This document shows, one piece after another, positions 46,580 to 57,509 of a stretch of 64,000 nucleotides of DNA; within the stretch, counting starts at the first letter, position 1; the number at the start of each line of letters is the position of its first letter. The DNA comes from Patiria miniata (taxonomy: Eukaryota > Echinodermata > Asteroidea > Valvatida > Asterinidae). Both the position numbers and the translations under genes were made by a program. The DNA is taken from the NCBI RefSeq assembly GCF_015706575.1, contig NW_024037059.1, forward strand, positions 32,932,129 to 32,996,128. Reading direction: 5' to 3'. Under the pieces are notes generated by a model. That model did no database searches. It saw only the letters and a list, made by a program, of their open reading frames with translations, and had not been told where the DNA came from.

Positions 46580-48631
46580 AGACAGCCTCAGGGACAGAAG
46601 GTCACCAAGCGACTCGACGTGGCCAAGCTGAAGCACCTTGAGACTGTACAGGATTTCCAGGAAGCCCTGGACACCAAGCTTTCTCAAGCCCAGTCCAGCC
46701 AGGACAGTGTCGAGGAACAGTAGGCGCGACTCAGGGACGCCACGTACTCCACTGCCCTTAAAGTCATCGGCCCGAAGAGCAGAAACAACCATGACTGGTT
46801 CGATGAAAACGATGTCGAAATCAAACCCCTTCTGGAGGAGAAACATCGTTTGTTCCGTGCGCACCAGAGTGACCCCACCTGCGATGCCAAGAAAGCGGCC
46901 TTTGCGAACATCCACAGCAAGGTGCAGACCAGGCTACGCTTCATGCAAGACTCCTGGCTCAGCGCTAAAGCAGAGGAGATCCGACAGACATGAGACAAAG
47001 AAGTTCTATGCTGCACTCAAAGGCAATCTACGGTCCACAGCCATCTGGGTCTTCCCCCCTGCTCAGCGCCGATGGATCCACTCTGCTCACGGACAAGAAG
47101 CAGTTCCTGGACAGGTGGGCGGAGCACTTCAACGCTGTGCTCAACCGACCGGCCTCCATCAATGATGAGGCCATCGACCGCCTGCCCCAAGTGCCCATCA
47201 ACGACGAGTTGGACCTTCCGATGACTAAGTCAGCAAAGCCACCAAGAAGCATGCCTCCTTCCCGACAGCCAGTGCGGTTTCCGAGCAGGCCGAGGGACCA
47301 CCGACATGATCTTCGCCGCCCGCCAGCTCCAGGATAAGTGCATGGAATAGCATCAGGGCCTCTACACCACCTTCGTGGACCTGACCAAAGCCTTCGATAT
47401 GGTCAGTAGGGACGGTCTCTGGAAGATCATGGGGAAGTTTGGCTGCCCGAGCAAGTTCACCGCCATCGTCAAGCAGTTCCACGAGGGCATGACAGCCCGT
47501 GTCCTGAACGACGGTGAACCCTCGGACCCATTCCCCATGACAAATGGAGTCAAGCAGGGCTGTGTGAGTCAGGCGTCAGCATCAAGTATAGGTGTGATGG
47601 GAAACTTTTCAACCTCAGGCGTCTGCAGGCTGTCACCAAGGTGAAGGAGACCGTCATCAGAGACCTTCTCTTCGCGGATGACTGTGCCCTGAACACCTGT
47701 CATGAGCAAGAGATGCAGCAGGCGATGGACAGATTCTCCTCTGCCTGCGACAACTTTGGCCTGACTATCAGCACCAAGAAGACGCAGCTCATGTTCCAGC
47801 CTGCTCCAGGAGACGCACACCACGAGCCCCTTATCACAGTCAAGGGAGAGAAACTTCAAGCGGTGGAGGACTTCACCTACCTAGGCAGCACCCTCTCTCG
47901 AACAGATACCATTAACGCAGAAGTCAACAACCGACTGTCCAAAGCAAGTTGCGCCTTTGGGAGGCTCCGAGAGAAAGTCTGGGAGAGAAGAGGAATCCGC
48001 TCTGAGACCAAGGTGAATGTCTACCGAACTGTAGTGATCACCACACTCCTCTACGGCTGTGAAACCTGGACCACCTACGGAAGACATGAAAACCAGCTGA
48101 ACCGCTTCCACCTCAGATGCCTTCGAAACATCCTTCGCATCCGATGGCAGGACAGAGCCCCAGACACTGAGGTCCTGAAGCAGGCAGGGCTCCCGAGTGT
48201 TGTCACCATGATTCGCAAGGCTCAGGTCAGATGGGCAGGCCATGTCACACGCATGCCTGACACCCGCATCCCCAAGAAGATCCTCTGGTGAGCTCTCCCG
48301 GGGCAAGCGTACTGTCGGTGGACAGAAGAAACGATTCAAAGACAGCCTGAAAGTCTCCCTGAAGGACCTCAACATTAACACAGAGTCTTGGGAGACATGT
48401 GCAGCAGACCGCCCTGCCTGGCGCAGAATCATCGCCCAAGGCGCCCAGGCAGCAGAGGACCAAAGAGCTGCACATGCTAAGCAGAAACGGGAGAGGCGAA
48501 AGCTGAGAGCAGCCAGCACCCAGGACGCCACACCAGCCTACGTATGCCCTGAGCGCGGAAGGAGTCGCCGCGCCCGGATCGGCCTGATCAGCCATCTCCG
48601 GACACATAGGACCAGCTCTACGCAGAACTGA
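46580..48631 (+). pseudogene. LINE reverse transcriptase and C-terminal region (multiply broken)
   Basis: The linker after the endonuclease has a second TAG at 46721 and a frameshift near 46990. RT motifs then appear: CGFRAGRGTTDMIF, a TAG near 47348, YTTFVDLTKAFDMVSRDGLW, NGVKQGC and, after missing sequence near 47562, LLFADDCALN with the catalytic FADD box. VEDFTYLGSTLSR and TLLYGCETWTTY follow in the 47641-48291 frame. Near 48285 the frame shifts again into RPAWRRIIAQGA and CPERGRSRRARIGLISHLR, a degenerate zinc-finger-like end with its second cysteine lost. Deletions also removed RT blocks near 47240. Clearly inactive. Confidence 0.9.
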
Positions 48632-48884
48632 TACCATGGTCTTCATCGACAACGATGGACGAACAACAACAACAATATGAAGATATCGTCATCCTACTTT
48701 CAGGATGTCGTCATCCCCTAATAAATTATGTCAAGATGTCGTCATCCTATTTTCAGTGTGTCGTCATCCTATAATAAATTATCTCGGGATGTTGCCACCT
48801 TGCCTGTAATATGTCGTCATCCTGAGATAAAATAAGTCAGTATCTGAACAAGTCGGATGGCACTTCCAGAGCTCCATACTAAAC

Positions 48885-49429
48885 ACAAATCCCAGGTGCG
48901 CAAATTAATTGTTTTCATTTTCTTCTAAGGGGTAACAATTTGAGGGAAAACTTCGACTGTTTATTCATCGGGCGACTCCTTAAATGGCCATGATTGGAAC
49001 AAGGGTAACCAAAAAATCCTCGGTATAATCAATACACATGCAGATACATCCCTAACAGTCCTGAATCCTCCAATTTTAAAATAATTTTGCACACCCCCTA
49101 GGGAGTTAGGGTTAAACGGTCAATATTCAGTGAAATTTACAGCTTCTTGGGTTTAGCGATTTTTTTGGTTTTGTTACAGTGCAAAGTTCACAGTTTTGAA
49201 GCCACGTTACTTCATGGCGTTCCGTGGCGCCGCTGTTACGGTATCGGACAGAAACTGCACAGTTTATGATTTATGAAAAATCTAGCTGAATTGTTTCAAA
49301 ATGTCTATACTTGCATGTAAGCTCATTGACTGGCACGGTAATATAAATTAATATATCCCTAAAATAGGGAACCACAGCAAAGTCAAAAGAATACGCGACA
49401 TTTGATTCTCAACTTCTACTTAAAGGGAA
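48885..49429. other. No gene; repeat C-like traces
   Basis: Near 48890 CCCAGGTGCGCAAATTAATTG and TTTATTCATCGG resemble 56930-57010. Otherwise AT-rich. Confidence 0.5.
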
Positions 49430-49949
49430 TGTACATCATTGGCTTTTGCTATAATTTTCAGAAATGAACTATTTGAGGGGTTTCTATAATAGATCAAATA
49501 TTGTTACACTGACATGTTTCAAGTTTTGTGTTCGAAAATGCTGGAAAAACCAAGAAAAACAAAAATGGTAAAGTAGTCTGGTTTCCTGACTCAACTAAAG
49601 ATAAAATGGATCAATTTATAGATGCCGGAAAATTGTAAGGTAAGGGAACCAGTCTAACTGGCCTGCACCCGTTCATGAACATTTAGCCAATAGCAAACAA
49701 AATTTGGACTGAAAAAAAGGTAAATTTGGAGCGGTACTTGAAAATAGTTAGGTATTTCCAACGGTGGTCGGCCGACCACTGTTGGAAATGTATACAAAAA
49801 TACCATTTTCTTGAAAATGACTTCACACCAGGTGCCATAATGTTACAGGATGCTTTAGACTGTCGTTTACCAACATCCTAGTAAGGTATTTCGTAAAAAC
49901 TTGGTAGTTTTATTTTTCAATGTTTGCAAATGTTGTATTTTCCCTTTAA
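49430..49949. mobile_element. TTAA-flanked MITE (family B), copy 2
   Basis: Same ends and internal order as 19311-19833: TTAAAGGGAATGTACA start, CTGGTTTCC / GGGAACCAG inner pair, central palindrome (49754-49789), TTTCCCTTTAA end. It differs by scattered substitutions, and the palindrome's two arms have changed together. Confidence 0.87.
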
Positions 49950-50029
49950 CTGACATTGTTGAGTTTGAACAATAAAGTTTGATAAATGAAAATGACGTTC
50001 ACTTGAACAAAAAGATTAGTAGATAACAA

Positions 50030-50110
50030 TAATAATAGTTATAACGGGTTTTTATAAAGCGCTTTTAACTAAGATCAAAGAACTTTACATTATTATTACC
50101 CCTGGTCATT
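50030..50110. repeat. (AAT)/AGCGC dispersed repeat, second copy
   Basis: AACAATAATAATAG, TTATAAAGCGCTTTTAAC, CATTATTATTACCCCTGG; resembles 19920-20035. Confidence 0.55.
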
Positions 50111-50739
50111 GGGCCAATGAAAATTTCCAAATACCATCTTTGAAGACATTTAAGGCAATCATTTACTGCTCAGGTAGAGAAAGGTTGTGTGGAAAATTGA
50201 TGCAAGGGTTTGGTTTCCACAATTTAAAATGGTTCAACCATCAACCATGGTGATCCCATGTCTGTTTGCTAAATCGCTGCGTGTACATCACACAATCAGG
50301 CAAAGCGGGATCAGGTCCTGAGGATCATGACGAACACCAACGAAATGGAAATGGGAAACTTATCACATGTGATTACTCCGCCGGAAAAAAAGTACTGAAT
50401 GGCATGACTATGCTCCCTTCCCCCCCCCCCCCAAAAAAAAATAAGGGAAGGGTCATCTTAATAATTGAGGAGGAAACGTTATATTTCACTAGCTACGTTT
50501 AAGTCCCTCAGAAAATGAGTTTGGAAATGTTGCCATCATCGCCAGTGATTTGCATTTCACGTCGAGGGTTGCTGAAATTATTAGCTCATTCCTGAGTTCC
50601 CTCCATCTTAGTTTGTGTTGACTAACTGATTTTGCAGTGTACTTATAAAGTCTAAATAATAATACGGTTTTAAAAATAGGGCTATGGGTCTACGTTTTTT
50701 TTAAGTCTCATGATTTCCAGAAAGATTTTTCTTTCAATT

Positions 50740-51060
50740 TCAATTATATTATTCAATTTTCACACTTTAAACAAAACCAATTTAGTCAATTTTAAAGTTT
50801 GGTCACCATCTTTAGTCATCGGGTCGAGAATATTCGTCATAACAAATACATTTCGTATGAGTGGGCAACATTCAGTGAATTTATCTATAGGCCCGTAAAT
50901 CAATTCAACGAATTTGATTTTCTGAATAACAAGGTTTGGCATAGGCGAGACGAAATCGAATGCTCCGGGACGGAAACGTGTGCTCATTGTTTGAATTTGC
51001 TTGAACTGAATTTGCTGACAAAAGACGAAATTAAACATTGGAAGTGGTGCACTTAATTGA
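50740..51060 (+). repeat. Dispersed repeat D, copy 1
   Basis: ATTCAATTTTCACAC, TTTTAAAGTTTGGTCACC, CATCGGGTCGAGAATAT, AAACGTGTGCTCATTGTTTG, GACGAAATTAAACATTGGAAG. Matches 57510-57800 in order. Open frames on both strands are by-products. From 51061 to 51813 nothing is recognised. Confidence 0.75.
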
Positions 51061-51813
51061 TATTGCTGGACGATTGTAGGTTTTCTCGGCTACTTTAAAA
51101 CATGTTTTATTCAATTCAACAACTTTAACATTCAATTTCGTCCACGAAACATTTCACACGCTTTTACCAGCATGGAGATATAGCCCATGTGGACTCCCTT
51201 TACCTCCCTACGTTACGGAGGGATGCAATGAAGACGTCGTCCAACCTTGGCTAGAGGAATATATAAAAAAAAATGCACTAGCAAAATGTCAGAATTTGAC
51301 TTACAGGGAACGGTCTCCCCCTAAATGAGAAGGGTGCATTTGTACACTTTTGGTTAATATATTCCCTGTATATTTATTAACTAAATTTAAAGGATCCCCC
51401 AAATTGTGTAAAGCTGTCAGACGGATCCCGGGAAACTTCGTGTGAAGTGTAGGAGGGGAATTTAGTCTTGTACCAAAAACAGTGAGGATACTTCAATGTG
51501 TGATGTTACAAAACGTCTTCCGACTTTATTACAACTGTGCCACAATTACAATGTGCATCTTCTCTCTATCTTCCATCGACAAAAAGATCTCCCAAATTTT
51601 GTAATAACAGCGTAGGGTTTACTTAAAATCTTGACAGTATATTGTTATAAACGTTAAGATAGACCGTGGTACTACTGATCATCGACTAACAATTATTACT
51701 GGCCTAACGTCACCCCTCCCCTCTCCTGCTTATCAATAATAGTCCGCGGGGGAAGGAGGATTGTACGGAAGCGTATTTAGGACATGACCGAAAACTTTGT
51801 AGGCCCACTACTT

Positions 51814-52140
51814 CGCCCGGGTGGATTACTATTTCGCCCGGGCGAATTACTTTTTCGCCCGGGCGGATAAGTATTTCGCCCGGGCGGATTAGTATTTTGC
51901 CCGGGCGGATTGGTATTTCGCCCGGGCGGATTGGTATTTCGCCCGGGCGGGTTGGTATTTCGCCCGGGCGGATTGGTATTTCGCCCGGGCGGATTACTAT
52001 TCCGCCCGGGCGGATTACTAATTCGCCCGGGCGGACTACTAATTCGCCAGGGCAGATTACTTATTCTCCCGGCCGGGCAGATAACTAATTCTCCCGGCCG
52101 GGCAGATAACTAATTCTCCCGGCCGGGCAGACTACTAATT
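51814..52140. repeat. CCCGGG-rich 21-bp minisatellite
   Basis: About twelve units of CGCCCGGGCGGATTGGTATTT, each holding the palindrome CGCCCGGGCG, followed by three 25-bp units with CTCCCGGCCGGGCAG. The 21-bp period keeps two frames open (SPGRIGI and RPGGLVF heptads). No start context or splice signal supports translation. Confidence 0.93.
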
Positions 52141-52796
52141 TCTTCGGTTGTCAAAAGGACGAAAGTGGTATACGTACATTTAATACAAATCTTTGCTAAA
52201 TAACGCAACGTCAAACGTTTTGTTTGAAAGGATTGATTCTTCAAAATCACAACTTTTAACATTTTAAAGATGGCGTCGGCACGTAAAACGGATAAACTGC
52301 AGCCTAATTATAATGTGCCATATTTTGACACATTTAAATTACACAATTCAAGGGGTTAAGATCGCGCAAGGCATGATGGGAAACAACACGGCGCAGCAAG
52401 ATCGTACCCATGGGGAACGAGGTTGAGTGTATGCATCGTTTTTCAAAATGGCGATGGGCTTCAAGACTATTTAAAGGGGTGATCATCTTCGGATGGAAAT
52501 TTCTCCTAAAAGTTGACCCCCCGTAAATTGAAAAGAAAATGAAAGATAAGGTGATGAAATAAGTTTTAATTTGATGTGTGTCTCGAACATCTTGGAGAGT
52601 TGTCAGTATTTTCCCCTGAATTTCTGAAGTGGGAGCATTTATCATTGGGGTCAATGGTAGACTTGGCCAAGTCTGGGTTGCGCTCGGTCTGTGCCTATAC
52701 TAAATCCACGCACAGCGCATACGGTACATAACGCGCGCCCTCATGCGTCGAATCCGGACCATCATGTTAAAAACGCACATGTACATGTTATTTTCA
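52141..52796. other. No gene recognised
   Basis: AT-rich; one 106-codon minus frame (52334-52654) lacks recognisable motifs. Confidence 0.5.
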
Positions 52797-53432
52797 ATTC
52801 ATAAATACCTCAGACAGTTTAGCTATTCCTATTGGTCGAGAGCCCGTCACGTGGCCGGTCTTAAACGGATGATAAAGACATGGCTAGCTGGTCTTAAACA
52901 CTTTTCCAGTGTCACAATAAAATGTGGACTCCTAAAAATCCTGTGCCTCTTACCGTTTCATTGGTTGAACGTTCACAATCCTCACGTAGGCATGCGCAAC
53001 ACTACCAGCAAGTCAGAACTGCAGTATAGTTCTAAATTCAAAACGCAACGCCCCAGGTGCGTTCTGCGCGACATCGCGCAGAACATGCTACGCGCGCGTC
53101 AACCTCCATAAAAGGGTTGTTTACATCTTACTCTCCAGCTGAACACTCCATTATTTTGCTAGAGGGATGTTTCAAAAAGCATGAAGTGAACTTGTTGAAC
53201 AAAATCGGGATTTTGTGAACGAATTATTTGATATTTTTTACCGAAAAAAGGTATTTATGAATGGGAATAAATATGTGCTCGGTCGGTATTAATCACTCTG
53301 TTTAATACCGCTTAGAGTCTGGGTGCTGATAATTACCCTCGCCTCCGGCTCGGGTAATTATCAGCACCCAGGCTCTAAGCGGTATTAAACAGAGTGATAA
53401 AAACCTCCGGAGCACACATTTATTCCCTAGTG
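52797..53432 (+). repeat. Hairpin MITE family A, copy 4
   Basis: Complete copy from ATTCATAAATACCT to TTTATTCCCT, with hairpin at about 53283-53405 and apex CCCTCGCCTCCGGCTCGGG. Copy 5 at 54965 lies in the opposite orientation, 1.5 kb away, so the pair is a large inverted repeat. Confidence 0.9.
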
Positions 53433-53447
53433 ATGCAGCAATTTTCG

Positions 53448-53494
53448 CTGTGATTGGCTTCTACCGACTTCGGTAGAAGCCAATCAATCACAGT
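53448..53494. repeat. Short hairpin
   Basis: GTGATTGGCTTCTACCGA and TCGGTAGAAGCCAATCAATCAC form a stem of about 20 bp with a two-base bulge, just outside family A copy 4. Confidence 0.8.
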
Positions 53495-53567
53495 ATTTCA
53501 GGTAATTAGCGTTTTTTTTTTCTTAAAAACGCGCGCAGGTTGTTTTGATATTATTCCTAACACGCAA

Positions 53568-53795
53568 TCAGCGTTGTCTGCGTATTCGCGCAGCCAAAGT
53601 TTCGCGGAGAACGCACACGCATCCCATGGGCACTATGGGGAGTCCCAGCTTCAATGCATAGAACAGCCGCTTTTGCAGACAGTCTTTAGAACCGCTTTTC
53701 GGAACGTCCACTTTTGACAGAAATTCCTGCAATGTTTTCACGTCGAACTGCCTGACACATCCCCAAAGTTCTTCATCAGTGACTTCAAGGTTCAT
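53568..53795 (-). CDS. Possible SAP-domain protein fragment
   Basis: From the ATG at 53795 the frame reads MNLEVTDEELWGCVRQF, then DVKTLQEFLSKVDVPKSG and SKDCLQKRLFYALKLGLPIV. The leucine spacing, the turn VPKSGSK and the second helix resemble an SAP motif (helix-turn-helix of about 35 residues binding DNA), as in L-x-x-x-L-x-x-x-G-I-x-x-S-G-x-K-x-x-L-x-x-R-L. The tail beyond GLPIV looks non-coding, so a donor may lie there. No partner exon found. It could be a first exon of a transposon-derived gene. Assignment is by eye. Confidence 0.42.
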   Translation of the reverse strand: MNLEVTDEELWGCVRQFDVKTLQEFLSKVDVPKSGSKDCLQKRLFYALKLGLPIVPMGCVCVLRETLAARIRRQR

Positions 53796-53880
53796 GCTGA
53801 ACAAATTACTCAACTTCTTAAAACGATAAAAATAAAATGATAATTATGGTTACACTTTCAAACTAGGCGCTCTTTGTACG

Positions 53881-53908
53881 TACGGTACGGGTACGGGTAC
53901 GGGTACGA
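53881..53908 (+). repeat. GGGTAC hexamer repeat
   Basis: Four GGTAC(G)-type units in a row (GTACGGGTACGGGTACGGGT). Short microsatellite. From 53909 to 54964 I see only AT-rich sequence with ACATGT-type palindromes near 54485-54560. Confidence 0.8.
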
Positions 53909-54964
53909 CGTGACGAAAAAGTATTAACAAATTTCCTTACCAACAATTTTTCCCACTGTCCTTTGCGCGCGCATGCGCAGTGGCAAAATCGAGCTATCTG
54001 TTATAAAGTCCATGGTGAGGAGTAGAAACATAGAAACAGATACACGCACGCGTACGTTCGAATGCTTTGAAACGGCTCTTGGTACGCACAACACGAAGCG
54101 ATATCAATGGATCTCAACATCTTTTACAGGTTCACACATAATTATACAAATTCCCTTTCGTTTTGAATAACATTTGAATGTCGTGTTCTTTAATTTCAGT
54201 CCAAGAGCAGCTGATCTTAGCATTATCATCCAAATATAATGTGTTTGAAATCTTTTAATTAAGATTACGTTTTTAAAACATTTGCAGATTGTTATCCAGC
54301 CTTCCATACCTACTGAAAATAATAAACGAGTCTTCAAAAATTGGTTACTTTGATTGGTCAAGCGATGTTGCTGCATATGCATAGACATGGTGTTGCATAT
54401 GCATCGATGAATACAGGCGCGTGCACGCGAGGGGGGTGGGTGCTGATGGCAGATTGATCAAGTCGGAATCGCTAACTTTTGCACCACATGTATGCACATG
54501 CTCTGCAATACATGCACACACATGTGTACGTATAATACGTGTTTTGTACAATGTACAGTGTGTGCGCATTGTTATACGGCACTCATAGATATAGAAAAAT
54601 ATTCTATATCTATATGACAACGGCACTGAAGTGGAACGCGCGCTGAGTTATGAAGTATACCTTTTGTCGGGCTTCTGGAAAGACGTAAACGTAAGGGATT
54701 TTTGCTACTTTTTTTTTTACTATACCGACTTAAGGCAATTCCGACTTGAGTCAATTCTAGGTCACTGGAAGTTTATTTCATAGATATTATTTCATAGATA
54801 AAAAGACTAGATCGGCAGCGCGTGCATACGCGCCATAGAGTGTGCACAAATGTTCCCGTTCCCGCATGGACGCTCTACGTGCAGTAGTGCTTTGGGCAAA
54901 ACGTGCATTACGCGCACCTTGGGATGAGAACAATTTACTTGGATTGCATTATGTCTAACTTTTA

Positions 54965-55635
54965 ATAAGGGAATAAATGTGTGCTCCAGAGGTTTTTATC
55001 ACTCTGTTTAAGACCACTAAGAGTCTGGGTGCTGATAATTACCCGAGCCGGAGGCGAGGGTAATTATCAGCTACCAGACTCTAAGTGGTCTTAAACAGAG
55101 TGATAAATACCGACGGAGCACATATTTATTCCCATTCATAAATACCTTTTTTCGGTGAAAAAAAAATCATATAATTCGTTCAAAACATCCCGATTTTGTT
55201 CAACAAATTCACTTTATGCTTTTTGAAACATCCCTCTTGCAAAATAATGGAGTGTTCAGCTGTAAGTAAGATGTAAAAAACCCTTCTATGGTGATTGACG
55301 CGCGCGTATCATGTTCTGCCAGATGTCGCGCAGGACGCACCTGGCGCGTTGCGTTTTGAATTTGGAACTACAAGTGCAGGGCTAGGGCCAGTCGAAAATG
55401 TGTGTGTTCGGAAGGGGCAGAACGTTCAACCAATGAAACGATAAGAGGCACTGGATTTTTAGGAGTCCACATTTTATTGTGACACTGGAAAAGTGGGAGT
55501 CCAAATTGCATGTGGCACTGGAAAAGTGTTTAAGACCAGCTAGCCATGTCTTTATCATCCGTTTAAGACCGGCCACGTGACGGGCTCTCGACCAATAGGA
55601 ATGCGTAAACTGTCCTAGGTATTTATGAATGACAA
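54965..55635 (-). repeat. Hairpin MITE family A, copy 5
   Basis: Complete copy, reversed relative to copies 2 and 4: starts AGGGAATAAATGTGTGCTCC, hairpin at about 54992-55112 with apex CCCGAGCCGGAGGCGAGGG, ends CTAGGTATTTATGAAT. A short extra segment near 55480-55530 repeats GGAAAAGTG and GTGGCACTGG. Confidence 0.9.
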
Positions 55636-56304
55636 TTATATTGTCATTACATTGTCCCTGAAAACCGTTTTAAGAATGAAATTAAATTACACTACCGTAA
55701 TGTTCCGGACTTCTGAATAACCTAATTATTAATCCCTCAAGTTTATTTACATTGTGCTCTACTTTTAGTATCCATTTTATATAACATTGTGAGATTCTAG
55801 CGCCTTCTTGAAGATTTTCAGATGCTGGATATGCCACTAGAGGTCCAGAGCAAAATAACACAAATTTATTTATTCTATTTGTTTTGAAAATAAGTTAGTG
55901 AAGGGATGGGGAGGGGCGTGCATCCCCGGCCCCCAGTATCCAACAGTACAATAGTGCATCTGATTACGGCGTATGTCATACGAGGAGGGACAATGAAGAA
56001 AAAAAAATGTCTGGGTGTTGTCCCGTGAAGCTGCCGTGAATTAAAATTAAAGGACAGCGCAACAACTACGGAAATAAGATGTTCAAATGATCATTGTTCT
56101 GTTTGTTGATGAAGAAAATAACATTCAAACAGCTGGATGCAAGTTTTTTTTTAAGCCACGCGCACCAGCATTTAAAAACGGGAAATAAAATTCCGTTGCA
56201 TGGGGAGTTCTTCTCAATACGTCGGGGACATGTTTGCAGATCTGGCGACGTTTTAACGACCAATACATCAGCTAGGTATGGTGGCTTTAAAGGGATATCA
56301 CACA
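55636..56304. other. No gene recognised
   Basis: AT-rich sequence; 88- and 138-codon frames at 56066-56510 run into the minisatellite and show no domain. Confidence 0.5.
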
Positions 56305-56450
56305 TATATATTGACGCCAATATTGACGCCAATATTCACGACATGGCCCCCATGTCGCAAATATTTACGCCAATATTGACGCCAATATTCACGACATGGA
56401 CCCAAGTCGCAAATATTGACGCCAATAGTGACGCCAATATTCACGACATT
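56305..56450 (+). repeat. ATATTGACGCCA minisatellite with higher-order unit
   Basis: Fifteen-base ATATTGACGCCAATA units alternate with ATTCACGACATGG; the composite unit recurs roughly every 53 bp (about 56327, 56384, 56436). One frame reads as IDANIDANIHD repeats without supporting signals. Confidence 0.85.
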
Positions 56451-56464
56451 CCGTCTTCACATTT

Positions 56465-56800
56465 TTTTTTACAGCGGAGCCTCGTATCTTTCCCCTTATA
56501 CGATCTTTGATTGTTCTCATCGTGGTCGTTTGCAATTTCTGGAAGGATGGAACATTCAGACAGATTTGGAGAGAAAAAAAACCCCCGAAAAACACCCCTA
56601 TTTATCATAACAAACTAAACAAAAACGAAAGATAAAACAACCCCAACAAACCAAGTGCTTAAATCACGATTTAAATCGGTGATTTCTTTAAATAGGCCTT
56701 CATGTGATTTAGATAAAAAAAAAAAAATCCCCGGCCCTATAGGCTATATGTGATTACAATTAATTTTTCCGTCTTCACTTCTGTGACGTCACAAACTTTG
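56465..56800 (+). repeat. Dispersed repeat C, copy 2
   Basis: Counterpart of 43650-44000: GAGCCTCGTATCTTTCCCC, ACGATCTTTGATTGTTCTC, AACAACCCCAACAAACCA, TTCTGTGACGTCAC. Confidence 0.8.
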
Positions 56801-56840
56801 AAGGGGCATAACTTTGCCGAAATGACAATTAATTTGCTCA

Positions 56841-56942
56841 CCTGTGATTTGTGTTTAAGGGGGGTTAACTGATATTTTGTGAATAACAGACGGTTTGTTA
56901 TTCGCAAAATATCAGTTAACCTCCCTCAAACACAAACCACAG
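56841..56942. repeat. Near-perfect 102-bp hairpin
   Basis: ACCTGTGATTTGTGTTTAAG to AATAACAGA, short loop, then the complement ending AACACAAACCACAGGT. Arms of about 48 bp. Probably a MITE inserted in repeat C. Confidence 0.85.
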
Positions 56943-57509
56943 GTGGGCAAATTAATTGTCATTTTTTTCTAACAATTTGAGAGAAAAGCTTGACTTTTTA
57001 TTCATCGGCATCGTGGAAGTTTGCAATTTCTGGAAGGAAGGAACATCAGGCAGATAGGCCTATGGAGGGGAAAAAGCTTGACATTTTAACAGGTCTTGGA
57101 ATGTTTTTTCAAACTCAACATTGTTTTAAACCCTACATAAAAAATGACCACAGCCATAACTGATGCACAGAGACATCAGGGTCCATGCCGTGAAATTTAA
57201 AAAAAAAGAGTGCCCTTCTTTTGTTAACATTTTCTTTTTTCTGAAAAAGCACCTTTTTAAAAACAAATGGTGCCCTTTTCGTGACAGCGACCTTTTACGT
57301 GTGCCTTTTTTCGCCCTGAATATTGTCTGTTAGTGTGTTTACTCTTCGGTTTTGAACGTCGCCCCCGTCGACGGATGATACCAGCCCCCCCCCCCCCCCC
57401 CCCGCCCCCTTTGATTTACGGAGGCCAAGTGTCCGGAGAGAGAAACGTGTCACATTTCAGCACGGATGTGCAAGTACCCTTTTCAAGTCCCCTCCCCCCG
57501 CCAATCAAA

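Larger units (their letters stand above)
44712..48672 (+). mobile_element. APE-type non-LTR retrotransposon (LINE), degraded
   Basis: A GC-rich block, unlike its surroundings, with a ~1-kb 5' leader, an AP-type endonuclease, a reverse transcriptase, a C-terminal zinc-finger-like end and an AACAACAACAAC tail. ATATG at both edges may be a short target duplication. Proteins of this type are often mislabelled craniofacial development protein 2-like in invertebrate genomes. Clade (RTE, CR1 or related) cannot be settled here; no RNase H seen. Confidence 0.88.
44197..48878. mobile_element. Foldback element with tandem-repeat arms, split by a LINE
   Basis: Outer ends GGAGCTCTGGAAGTGCCATC at 44199 and its complement at 48857-48876 define terminal inverted repeats. 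Inside both arms is a ~53-bp tandem unit containing ATGACGACATCCTGAGATAA and TTTATTAGGG, about three and a half copies on the left (44245-44465). A direct repeat CTAAAC flanks the whole (44191-44196, 48879-48884), a 6-bp candidate target duplication. Without the LINE the element is about 0.72 kb. Drosophila foldback elements also have tandemly built arms. Confidence 0.85.
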
